From positions 28,866,001 to 28,930,000 of the forward strand of contig JAIVEN010000022.1 of assembly GCA_026686845.1 (NCBI GenBank): a stretch of DNA of 64,000 nt. The letters run 5' to 3'. The DNA is from Adenanthera pavonina (lineage: Eukaryota > Streptophyta > Magnoliopsida > Fabales > Fabaceae). The notes below the pieces were generated by a model that was given only the letters and a program-made list of their open reading frames with translations, had not been told where the DNA came from and did no database searches. Shown here in pieces: positions 22,081-33,310 of the stretch (its first letter is position 1; every line of letters begins with the position of its first letter). The position numbers and the translations under genes are program-made.

Positions 22081-23313
22081 GGGAAAAAGACACTTTGGGA
22101 CCCTGAAAAAAGAATATTGTCAAATTAAGACCTATAAAACTTAAAACTGTTTTAAAGGACCTAGATCCTTATAGGTCATTAAAAAAAAACTTTTTTACCA
22201 AAATATCCCTTCCCCTTTTTCCCTTTCCTTCAACCTACGGAGCCGGTAATGTCGTCAGAGGTCCGATCACAGGCAATGTCGCCGGAGGTCCGATCATCGG
22301 TGATGTCGTCGGAGGTCTGGTCATCAGAGCTCCGGTTACCGGTGACAGCACCGGAATAGTGAAATATTTTCACTCGGAAAAATAGTTTTTGTCACTTGGA
22401 AATTTAGTTATCCCCACTTGGAAAAATAGTTATCACCAGTTGGAAATTTAGTTATTCCCACTTGGGAGATTTATTATCCATACTTGGAAATTAGTTATCG
22501 TTAGTTGGAAATTTAGTTATTGTCATTTGGGAAATTTGTTATCCACACTTGAAAATTTAGTTATCCCCACTTGAAAAATTAGTTATTGCCAATCAGAAAT
22601 TTAGTTATTCCTACTTGGGAAATTTGTTATTTATATTTGGAAATTTAGTTATCTCTACTTGGAAATTTAGTTATCGCCAATCAGAAATTTAGTTATTCCC
22701 ACTTGGAAAATTTGTTATTTACATTTGGAAATTTAGTTATTTCCACTTGGAAATTTAGTTATCTCCACTTGAAAATCTAGTTTCTCAAGTGGAGATAACT
22801 AAATTTGCAAATGAAAATAACTAAATTTCAAAGTGTGAATAACAAATTTTTCAATTGAGAATAACTAAATTTCCAACTAACGATAACTAATTTCCCAAGT
22901 GAAGATAACTAAATTTTCAAGTGGAGATAACTAAATTTTCAAGTATAGATAATAAATCTCCCAAGTGGAAATAACTAAATTTTCAACTGGCGATAACTAA
23001 TTTTCTAAGTGGAGATAACTAAATTTCTGAGTGGTAAAAATTATTTTTCCAAGTGAAAACATTTCACTATTCCGGCGCTGTCATTGGTGACCGGAGCTCC
23101 GGCGACCGAAGCTCCGATGACCAGATCTCCGGCGACATCGCCGGCACCGGCGACAGTAGGTTGGGAGGAAAGGGAGAAAGGGGGAGGGGTATTTTGGTAA
23201 AAGAGTTTTTTTTAATGACTTATAAGAACCTAAGTCCTTTTAAAGGGTTTTAAGTTTTATAGGTCTTAATTTGATAATATTCTTCTTTCAGTGTCCCAAA
23301 GTGTCTTTTTCCC
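22081..23313. mobile_element. 1.23-kb foldback element with inverted central repeat array
   Basis: The ends gggaaaaagacactttggga and, inverted, tcccaaagtgtctttttccc match almost perfectly, and the pairing extends inward for about 300 bp on each side. From the outside in, the arms hold a T-rich and polypurine zone, then a GC-rich zone of degenerate gtcgccggaggtccgatca words (about 22235-22360 and 23065-23160), then arrays of 20-30-bp units built on ttggaaatttagttat. These arrays face left to about 22785 and then reverse to ataactaaatttccaa. The whole element could fold into one long hairpin. The end sequence suggests a Mutator-like relative, but the flanks do not show a clean 9-bp duplication. 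Confidence 0.7.
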
Positions 23314-23357
23314 ATAAATTTATCCGGTGATTCGATGTCAAATGCTCCGAATAATAC

Positions 23358-23491
23358 GATTTCAAACTTGACATTCTTGACATCAAATAATTTTTTAATT
23401 TTCGTAATATTATATGTATTAAAAGATTTCAAACTTGACATTCTTGACATCAAATAATTTTTAATTTTCTTAATATTATATTTATTAAAAA
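23358..23491 (+). repeat. 67-bp tandem duplication
   Basis: A unit starting gatttcaaacttgacattct is repeated head to tail at 23358 and 23425 with only a few differences. It lies just outside the foldback element. Confidence 0.7.
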
Positions 23492-24215
23492 ATTAATATC
23501 TACTTGGACTAACTATACAGAAGTTTGATTTGGTAGGTTTGCGAATACTCTAGTAATTATTATTTTTAAATTATATAATGTGTATAAAATGTTTTGAGGT
23601 TAAATAAAGTGTGTTGGTTCATACTTTTTTTTAAAGCCAAATGGAAGAATTAAATTCACAAAGTTCTAACTAGAGTTAAAGTTGTCGCATGTAAAAATTA
23701 TATGAATATTATGTTTTTATTAAAAAATGCATAATTATTGTTTTATTATGAGAATTTAATAGTAAAAATATAAATAATTATATATAAATCAAGTTTTTTG
23801 TTCGTATTAGGCAACTTAACCAAGGGAATAAATGCATAAGTTTCCGCATTCAGATGCCACCTGAAAGACATGTTGTCCTTTTTATATTTTTGGTTTTCTT
23901 ATATGATAAAAGAAAATCATTGTTCCATAGCAAGTTGTCATCACTCATTGCTATCATAAATTACGAATGTATTCACAATAAACTCATTTTCAAATTTTCA
24001 AAATAACTAGAGGTTGGCTCCTTATAGTATTCACTATTCAGAGTTTGGAATAAGCAACACTATTTATAATTAGTGGATAATTTGGTTTCTTATAAATTTT
24101 AATGTATATATATATATTAATGTGTTGATAAAGTCTTGCTCAACATAATTAACAATAACAAAGAGCCCCAATAATTTTATAAAGCCAATTTTTTGCCACA
24201 ATTTTATAACAACAA
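23492..24215. other. A+T-rich intergenic DNA
   Basis: No gene, repeat boundary or RNA feature was recognised. Confidence 0.5.
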
Positions 24216-25839
24216 CTAGCAATATTCCTGTGCGATACACGGGATGCTTAATAAATTAAGCTCGTAAGACATATTTGATATAAAAAAATTTAATTTAGTG
24301 ATACTATTGATATATATAAAAGAATTATGCTTTATGTTGTAATAAATGTGAAAATCTTATATATAAGAATTTAATGATACTATCGATATATATATATATA
24401 TTTTTTTTTATTAATTTTGAATTAGTATAATGGGAATTATTTTTAAAATGTATAGGTATTATGTTTTATTCCCTAAGCACTTTTCTAAACTTTTAATTAT
24501 ATAATAAATTCCTTCATTTTCCCACTTAGAAAGCTTACCTATAAGGTTTGTATCAAACATAGAATATATTTGATATATAATCCAAAGCTAAGACTTAGAA
24601 ATGCCATGTTTATTAAAAATAATAGAATTAGTTGGATTGATCAATTATATGGGAAGATACATTTCGTGGAAAACTATAAAAAAGTTCTCATTTATTTAAC
24701 ATTAACCTTTTCATCATATACATAGTCATGTTTGTAAAAAAAACATGGAACAACAAAATTAACGCAATTTACGTATCAAATACTTGTTATCTGCCTTGTC
24801 ATTTAGAATATCAGTGAATGGTGAGAAATTGATCTGATATTGATGAATCTAAAATAGTAATCATAGATTGAATGAAGATAAATATTTATATGTTCGTTAT
24901 ATAGCTATAGATCTATAGATTGAAAACTATCAATAGAGTATACAAAGAATTGATTGATAGAGTATACAGCATCAAAGCTCTTTATCATAATGTAGTGCAA
25001 ACTTTGGCCAACTAAAGAAATAATGGATTATGCGTAAATACGAATGCATGATATGAGTTAAACTATATGTGTTATTAAATTTGAAAAATTATCAATAATT
25101 AATTTAAGTACCCATAAAAAAAACGGGACATATTGTTATTATACTTATCTTAATTGATGATGGTGTAAATCTTGCCACATTTGATTCAAATGAATATCAG
25201 TAATTATATAATATAATATTAATATATATGTGTGTCTATATATAATTGCAACAAATTGTATACGCTTATCTTAATTGATGATGGCATATATCTTGCCAGA
25301 TTTAGTTCAAGTGAATATTGGTAATTATATAATATAATATTCATATATATATATATATATTGTTGTAACGGGTTGTAGGGGATTAATTATATGAGATAAT
25401 ATAATATATAGATATATGCAATGGATTTTGGGGGAGTATCAGTAATTATATAATATACTTTTAAATGATTAAAAGGATTTCAGGGAGAGGATAAGTAACT
25501 ATATACGTATAATATTTAAAAAATGGAGTATATTGAGATAAATATATTATGTGACTTATAGATTATTTTTTAAAATTTAAAAGCATATAGCATTTTTTTG
25601 GATTGAGTAAAGAAAAATATTTAAATAGAGGATTCTATATTTTAGTTACAATTAAAATTAATTGTGACTTAGAATTGCAGAATTGCAGCTAACATTTCTC
25701 AATTTTAGATTGGTATGATAAGAATTATTATTGATAATCATTGATATTTAGGCTTGTATTACCCCGAGCAGTGAGAAAATTGCTTTCAGATTCGGGAGCC
25801 CGAACCTCCGAAAAAGCTGTTTTTTCATTGCTTTCATAC

Positions 25840-25871
<32 letters not shown>

Positions 25872-25877
25872 AATAGA
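24216..25877 (-). mobile_element. Candidate non-autonomous Helitron (1.66 kb)
   Basis: Read on the minus strand, the 5' end at 25877 starts TCTATTATACATA and is preceded by A (25878). The 3' end at 24216 finishes with a short hairpin (cccgtg-tatcg-cacagg, 24243-24227), a 7-nt spacer and CTAG, followed by T (24215). A TC start, a GC-rich hairpin about 10 nt before CTRR, and insertion between A and T are the three Helitron hallmarks. No RepHel protein is encoded, so it would be non-autonomous. Inside, a 121-bp unit is tandemly repeated at about 25144 and 25265. The 5' end call is weaker than the 3' end call. Confidence 0.5.
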
Positions 25878-25942
25878 TTAGTGAACCAAAAATTCAACTA
25901 CTTATTGTTTTAATTATATAATTTGAATAAAATATTTAAAAT

Positions 25943-26210
25943 TGTTAGAAATAGCAGAAATAAAAAGAAGGAGAAATTCAGAAGTAATTGTTTGAAACTT
26001 ACTTGATTATCTTCACTATACAGAGTGCAATATATACACGGGAAAGAGAGGTCGAGGGAATAATTCCAATTAAAGAATATCAATCAGAATCCCTAAAGAA
26101 AAGGAAACTAAAGAGGGAAAAGGGAAATCTAAGATAATTACAATCAAAACAAATCAAATCTAAGATAATTACAATCAAAACAAATCAAATCAAATCAATT
26201 ATAATTAACA
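25943..26210 (-). repeat. 3' LTR of the copia element
   Basis: It starts TGTTAATTATAATTG on the minus strand (26210) and ends TTTCTAACA (25943), giving canonical TG..CA ends. It contains a 31-bp unit (beginning aaatctaagataattacaat on the plus strand) repeated twice head to tail at about 26126-26187. Confidence 0.95.
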
Positions 26211-26225
26211 TCCCCCCTCAAACTT
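26211..26225 (-). other. Polypurine tract of the copia element
   Basis: On the minus strand aagtttgagggggga abuts the 3' LTR. It is the site expected to prime plus-strand DNA synthesis. It overlaps the end of the pol frame, whose terminal stop is at 26224-26226. Confidence 0.85.
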
Positions 26226-29200
26226 AAGATGGGGAAATGACAGCCATTTTGAGTTTGTCCACTAAAAGGTGAAAACGCCCTAGATTATGGGACTTGGTGA
26301 ACAGGTCAGCTGGTTGATCAGCAGTCCGGATGGGAAGAAGTTTTAGAATGCCTCAGGTAACATGCTGCCTAGTGAAGTGACAATCAATTTCAATATGCTT
26401 AGTCCTCTCATGAAAGACATCATTGTGAGCAATCTGCATAGCACTTTGATTATCACAATAAAGAGCAGTGGGAGAGGTTTGGCAAATGCCCATGTCTTCA
26501 AGTAACCATCTAAGCCAAAGTATTTCAGAGGTAGTGTCTGCTAGTGCTCGATATTCAGATTCAATGCTAGATCGAGAAGCCAAAGTCTGCTTCTTACTCC
26601 GCCATAAAATAAGAGAGGTACCAAGAAAAATGCAAAATCCTGTAGTAGAGCGACGATCAGTATGATCACCGCCCCAATTAGCATCAGAATAAGTCTGTAA
26701 GGTAAGATGAGAGGTGGCGGAGAAATGTAGACCATGGGATAGAGTGCCATTAATATATCGAAGAATACGAAGAACCGCTGCATAATGGGTAGTACGTGGT
26801 ACTGAGATAAATTGACTAATAATATGAACAACATAAGCAATATCAGGTTGAGTCACGGTGAGATATATGAGACTTCCAACCAACTCACGGTATAGAGTAG
26901 GATTATCCAGTGGAGTGCCATCAGTAGATGTAAACCTAGCATTAGGCTCGATAGGAGTTTTCTCAGTTTGATCATCAGGAATTTGAGCTTTGGAAATCAA
27001 CTCAGAGGCGTACTTAACTTGAGAAAGAGAAATACCATCAGTCAGTGTGAATACTTCTAACCTAAGAAAGTAATTTAAGTGCCCAAGGTTCTTCATTTCG
27101 AAGTGTTGCCCGAGAAAATTTTGGAGTTCCTGAATACCTGTGGAGTCATCACCAGTAATGATCATATCATCAACATATAAAAGTAATAGAATAATCCCTC
27201 GATCAGTTTTACGAATAAAGAGTGCAGTGTCGTGGGGACTACATGAGAATCCAAGTTGATTGATTGTAGAACTAAATTTGGCAAACCAAGCACGTGGAAC
27301 CTGTTTAAGACCATAGAGAGCTCGACGAAGACGACAGATTTTGTTTCTCGAGTAAAGATAGCCAGGTGGAGGTTTCATGTATACCTCTTTCTCTAAGTCA
27401 CCATTCAAAAAAGCATTTTTGACATCTATTTGATGAAGAGCCCATTGCTTTGCAACAGCAATGGCAAGTAGACTTCTGACTGATGTAATACGAGCAACCG
27501 GAGCCAATGTCTTCTCATAATCTATGCCATACTCTTGAGTAAAGCCTTGTGCCACTAAGCGAGCCTTGTATCGCTCTACAGACTCATCAGAATGAGTTTT
27601 TATTTTGTAGATCCATCTGCTCCCCACAAGAGTTTTATCTGGTGGGAGCTCAACCAAATCCTAAGTGTGCATTTTCTCTAAAATCTGTAATTCATCTTGC
27701 ATTGCTTGCTACCAATGAGGGTCACTAGAGGCTTCTTTAAAGGACTAAGGTTCATGCAAAGAGAGTATGGAAGAAAAGCAATGATAATCACGAAGATAAG
27801 GAGGAAGATGTCTTACTCTTGTAGAACGAGTGGTGGAAGATGAAGGCATGTCAGGTGCAGGATCTTCAAGAGGGGAAGGAACATTGGTGAGGGGCGAATC
27901 ATCAGACGTAATAGGAACCTGATCTGAAATTTCAATACCTGTGTCACTTGAAAAAAGATCAGCAGAAGGGTTGACAAAAAGAGGAGATGAGGTCGATGGA
28001 ATGGAAGAAAATTGGGATAGACTAGAAAACATGACATGTTCCCAAAACACAACATGATGAGAAATGCGAATGCGATGAGATAGGGGATCCTAACAACGAT
28101 ACCCTTTATGCTCAGAATCATAACCTAAGAAACAACAAACTCGTGCTCGGGACTGGAGTTTTGTAAACTCATGGGAAGGGAGAAGAACAAAACAAGTGCA
28201 ACAAAAAACTTTAAACATAGTATAATCAGGGGGTGTACCATAAAGACGTTCAAAAGGAGAGATATTACCAAGTATAGAGGAAGGAATACGATTGATAACA
28301 TAAACAGCTGTAAGGGCTGCTTCTCCCCAAAAACGCTCAGGACAAGATGATGAGATAAGAAGAGCACGAACAGTGTCAAGAATGTGACGGTGTTTTCGCT
28401 CAGCTCTACCATTCTGTATGGAGGTATAAGGACAAGAGTATTGTGAGAGAGTACCCTATGCATAAAGGAAACTAAGGAGTTGGGAGTCACGATATTTCAT
28501 AGCATTATCATGCCTAAAAACCTTGATATTTCTAGAAAACTGAGTGCGAATCATATTTGCAAACTTAATATAAATTGCGGATAATTCAGAACGAGCTTTC
28601 ATCACATATATCCAGATAAAACGTGAATAATCATAAATAAATATCACAAAATAACGTGATCCTCCTATGGATGAAGTAGGAGCAGGGCCCCAAATATCAG
28701 AGTGGATTAAATCAAAAGGAGACTCAGAAACAGATGTACTTTTATTAAAAGACAATGCTGGTTGTTTTGTATTCTGACAAAAAACACATTCTAAAGATTT
28801 TTCAATAACATTGCCTAAAAGTCCATTTGAAATTAAAGATGACAATTTATTGATGGAGCAGTGACCAAGACGATAATGCCACAACTCAAAAGAAGAGGCA
28901 GGGGAAGCAGCACATAATCGAGTTGATTTTGATGGAGAAATATGCAAGGAATTCAGCTCGAACATACGTCCAACTTTACGCCCCGTTCCAACAATCTGTC
29001 CCGTCCGAGGATCCTGCACACGACAACCATTAGAAGAGAAGATTACATCATAACCAAGGTCAACTAACTGGCCAACAGATATAAGATTGAAAGAAATAGC
29101 AGGAACATAATAAAGGTCATCAAGAGATAGGTTTGACAAAGAAACAGAACCAATATGACTAACAGACATCAATGAACCATCAGCAGTGTTGATTGAAGGG

Positions 29201-30321
29201 GTAGCGGTACTAGGAGACCAATAAGAAAAGATCTGTGACTGACCAGTCATATGATTATAACAAGCAGAATCAAAATACCAAGAGGGGTTACCTGAGGGAG
29301 TGGCTAAAGCAGTAGGTGGAGAGGAGGTACCAGCAAGTAATTGCTTGAGAAGAGCCTCAAGATTACTGGAGATTGGTGGAGTGGATACATCATTGGCAGT
29401 AGCTGTAGAAAAAGCAGGCTTGGGTGGTTGACTGAATCGTGAGAAATTTCCATTCTAATCAGATCTGGGAGGACAAGTAGGGCAATGCTAAATGACATGA
29501 CCATTCTTCTTACAGTATCGGCATAGGAGAGAGGGGCAGTTTGCAGCAATATGACCTTTCTTCTTACAAGTGCGACATTCAATCAGAGGACACTCAGAAA
29601 ATGCATGAGTGGATTGAGGACAGCGACGACAAAGTTTGGAGTTCTTCTCAGTCACAGCAAATGCCATGTCAGTGTTACGTCTTAAAAGTCCCAATCTAGT
29701 TTCTTCAGATTTTAACCGAGGAAGTGCATCCTCAAGAGTAGGAAGTGAGCTCTGATGCAGTAAAGAGGCTCGAACAGGCTCAAAGTCATCAGTCAATGCC
29801 ATCAGAAAGTGAATAAGTCTAAGACGATCACGATAAGAGATAAAGGCATTAGTATCATTGTCGCACTTGAATGTTGGCTCAGAGTATGCCAATTGATCCC
29901 AAATAAACTCCATTTTTGCAAGAAACTCATAAACAGGCTGGCCAGGTTCTTGTTTCAAAGCACTTAAATTCTTCTAAAGCTGAAATTGGCTAGAGAGATC
30001 AGAGGACGTATAACGACTGGCAAGATGATCCCATACCTCTTTGGTAGTCTCATAACGCCTAAATTGTTGATTGATGCCGGTGATGGAAGTATTCTGAAAC
30101 CATGTTATAATTTGATGATTCTTACTGTCCCATTCTTCCAAACACTCAGCAAATTTAGCGGCCATTTCTGATTCAGAACAAACAGGATATGGGATGTCAC
30201 CTGTGACATATCGCCATAATTTGCAACCTTTGAGAAACCCTCGCATGCTCTCTAACCAATGACAATAGTTAGATCCATTAAGCATTATAGAAATTGGCTG
30301 TGAAACGTCATTTTTATCCAT
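26224..30321 (-). pseudogene. Copia gag-pol polyprotein, nine premature stops, no frameshift
   Basis: One continuous frame of 1,366 codons runs from the ATG at 30321 to the TAA at 26224-26226. Domains in order are: Gag N-terminus; a CX2CX4HX4C zinc knuckle (CRTCKKKGHIAANC) and a second one cut by a stop; a protease-like FDSAC; a pre-integrase zinc site (LWHYRLGH); the integrase core (HSDIWGP, FRHDNA, and NGRAERKHR with its glutamate); reverse transcriptase with LLYVDD; and RNase H with DNQSA. Premature stops lie at 29974, 29488, 29455, 28456, 28090, 27745, 27709 and 27661 (lowest base of each), all TAG, and at 26353, which is TGA. All are in the same frame, so the element has decayed by substitution only. 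FDSAC in place of the usual aspartic-protease DSG may be lineage variation or damage. Confidence 0.93.
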
Positions 30322-30720
30322 GACAGTAGTAGAAGTCAAAAAAGGAGCAGGATTTTGCAAAAACAAAGGCAAGAAATGAAAAGAACACACCCAAAAACCT
30401 TAGAAACCGGTCTAACTCGTTCAGAACTCGGTCTAGAAAGCAGGGACTCGGACAGACGAAGAAAACTGAACGTTTTAGCGAGCACCAGCGGTCTGGCGGT
30501 GCGTGACGGCGCGTGGACGGTCCGATCACCATGAAAATTTGACAGGAGCGTCATGAGACGTCGACGAACAAGATGGTCAAGCGCGTGTGGTGGTTTGACT
30601 TTAGTAGAGGCACGAAACGGAGATGAATAGTGGCTGAATTGGAGTACAACGGAGGGAAAATGTTAGATCTGGATTGTCTTCGGAGAATGAACAATCAGAC
30701 GTGGAGTAACTGGAAGAAAA

Positions 30721-30732
30721 GCTCTGATACCA
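30721..30732 (-). other. Primer-binding site (initiator tRNA-Met)
   Basis: TGGTATCAGAGC on the minus strand sits directly next to the 5' LTR with no gap. This is the standard plant copia PBS, complementary to the 3' end of initiator methionine tRNA. Confidence 0.93.
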
Positions 30733-31000
30733 TGTCAGAAATAGAAGAAATAAAAAGAAGGAGAAATTCAGAAGCAATTGTAGGAAATTTACTTGATTAT
30801 CTTCACTATACAGAGTGCAATATATACACGGGAAAGAGAGGTCGAGGGAATAATTACAATTAAAGAATATCAATCAGAATCCCTAAAGAAAAAGAAACTA
30901 AAGAGGGAAAAGGGAAATCTAAGATAATTACAATCAAAACAAATCAAATTTAAGATAATTACAATCAAAATAAATTAAATCAAATCAATTGTAATTAATA
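30733..31000 (-). repeat. 5' LTR of the copia element
   Basis: It aligns without gaps to 25943-26210. Its outer end reads TATTAATTAC instead of TG, a single G-to-A type change that removes the canonical first dinucleotide. Confidence 0.93.
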
Positions 31001-33216
31001 GATCCGTCCAAGGTTCATGATTTATTAATTTGACCGTAATTAAATTAGAAATAACTAAATATATAATTTCTAATTTTATAGATTAAAAATCTTATATAAT
31101 ATAAAAAATATATATCAATATAAAAAGAAATTTTCATAAAGGTCATTTTATAGTTTCACTAAAATAGAGGATTCATATGATTAAAATGGTCAAATAAATA
31201 TAAAATATGGATCTTCAAAATTTCAAAGTTAAGAAAAAAAGTCCAAATCAGTTTGAATCGATTTTTATTTATTCAATCGATTTTCGTTTACTTTTCCAGT
31301 CAATCAAATTAGAGTAAAAAAATATCGAAACGCTTCTCATTACATGAATTTTGCTCGTCCCATGCAAATCAAAAGTCAAATTGTTAGAATGATCATATAT
31401 ATTTTAGACAAATGACGTTGGAACTTTTTTAGACATAAATTTTAATGAAATTTGAAGTATATATACGAATATAATTTTTATTTCAATTTTTTTCTTTGCG
31501 CATCTTCCAAAATCCCATGTATTACTGTCTTCTATTACAAACGAAAAGAAAAATAAGATAAACACTTCTATTTCAATATAAATATTTCTGCTGTATTGTC
31601 TATGACAAGTGCATACATTATATACACCATGGAATCAATCAAAATTGATATTGATAGAAATAAAATAATTGCAATAAATATTATATTTTCAAGTGTGACC
31701 GTAGTTGAGTTACGAAAGGAATCATTAAAAAAATATTTAGTCTTAAGGAGTTGGTATTGTTTGAAATAAAAAAAAAATAGTCATTATAAAGTCAAATAAA
31801 ATCAAAGCATTTTAATGCCTATTTGAACAGATCTCCAAGTTTGTAGAATATAGTTATATTATATGGTGGCGGCTGGGCTAGCTGGCTGTGCCAACCAAAC
31901 CATGGGATGTTGATTCATAAAAATGTAAGTCAAAGATGAGTTGTGAGAAATATATATTTGTTTGAAAATGTAAACATAAATCATTTTTACATATAATGAA
32001 TTAAATAATCTCATTTTTTATACAACTAGATAATATTTAGTACTAATAAGTTAAATTTGAATATTACTAGATCCAAGTGACATATAGCGGCTCACACGAC
32101 ATGATCATAGATTTAAGTGCATCTTGAATTGGTTTTAGACTTTTCAAAGACTATGATTCATTTTCTGCAAGCAAAGCTCATTAATTCATTCCAATTTAAT
32201 CAATCAAGTCAAAAGAATCGTGAACTGAATTAATCTACAATTACAATTCAATTCGTGTTTGAATTCGTTAGTTAGTTTGAACTTCCGTATCCCACTTGAT
32301 ACCTTTTCTTATTTTTTTTAAATGAAATTCTTTCCGAAGAAAAAAAAATATTTCATTTCAGTATATATATATATATAGTTAATAAAATGACAGAAATATT
32401 CATTTAATAAAAAGTGATAAAAGATAAGGGGATCTCTATCTCTATTTCTCACTCTCACACACATACGCACTATCTTCTCTCTCTCACATTATATTTTTTA
32501 CAAGTAGTATATTTTTATGGGAAAAATAAAATTTAACAGGGTTTTAGATGTTCAAATTTCAATGTCCTTGCCAGTCCTAACTTTGGGAGGTTAATAAATA
32601 CGAGTATCATTTAAATAAATGCACCCAACCTTATTTCATATTTTCATCTTATATTTTTATTCATAACTCGCCAAAGATGTGTGGTGCTCACTGTATTCTA
32701 TACTCTTACAGTTTTAACTTTGAAACACTACAGTTTGGGTTGTAAATACTTTTACTAGTTTTTGAATATATATGAAAACAATTACATTATTATATATAAT
32801 ATATAAATATTATGCTTAAAACATACGTATTTCATAAACATCTGAAAGCTTATAAATTCCCCTTATAAGTTATCATACTTTGTTGACATTTATAATTTAT
32901 ACTGCGTATATTAATTATATTTTGAAGAATCAATCTCAATATCAACTAATTTATCAACATGTCAATATATCAATTAATATTTAATATTTTGATATATATA
33001 TATATATATATAGCGCAGGCCGCACTATTCATAAAACATAAACAGTAGAGCTTATGGTGTATAGTAAAATGTAATGTAACATTTGTAGTGGGAACTAAAC
33101 TAAATAAGTCATAGTGCATCTCACATAGTACTAATTTGCATAGTGTATTAAAAAAGGTAGGTAGTCGGTGCGTTTTTTATTTAAAAAGCGAAAGGTTTCA
33201 GCCTTTCAGGCCCACC
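31001..33216. other. A+T-rich intergenic DNA
   Basis: There are short (TA)n tracts (about 32356-32379 and 32993-33012) and a TC-rich patch with CACACA (about 32430-32490). No gene was found. Nothing in the first bases after the LTR repeats the left flank. Confidence 0.5.
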
Positions 33217-33310
33217 TTTTGGAATTGGACTAATATGCTACTATTCTAGTTTCATTGCTGCTATTCAGATCCAATCACATACTGGCCTGGCCCATTTAAT
33301 TGTTGTAACA
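33217..33310 (+). repeat. Dispersed repeat, member 1
   Basis: It shares ttttggaattggact, cagatccaat and ctggccca with 50033-50102, in the same order and orientation, with an extra 20-25 bp in this copy. Nature unknown. Confidence 0.5.

Larger units (their letters stand above)
25943..31000 (-). mobile_element. Ty1/copia LTR retrotransposon, structurally complete but inactive
   Basis: The order on the minus strand is 5' LTR (30733-31000), a primer-binding site matching initiator tRNA-Met directly next to it, an untranslated leader of about 400 bp, gag, protease, integrase, reverse transcriptase and RNase H in one frame, a polypurine tract, and the 3' LTR (25943-26210). Integrase lying before reverse transcriptase places it in Ty1/copia. 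Both LTRs are 268 bp and differ at about 13 sites by eye count (roughly 95% identity). The coding frame carries nine premature stops. The 5-bp flanks, aaaat and gatcc, do not match, so no target-site duplication survives. Confidence 0.95.

Noticed and set aside
26353..29250. Separate integrase and reverse-transcriptase genes
   Set aside because: They lie in one frame with gag and are divided only by premature stop codons, so they are parts of one decayed polyprotein.
30314..30554. Small ORFs in the copia leader between the PBS and gag
   Set aside because: They lie upstream of the gag start in the untranslated leader, overlap in different frames, and lack motifs.
20291..33093. A complete CACTA element from 20291 to a gtagtg at about 33088
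   Set aside because: The flanking 3 bases do not match, and the span crosses the foldback, the Helitron candidate and the copia element without supporting subterminal repeats at the right end.
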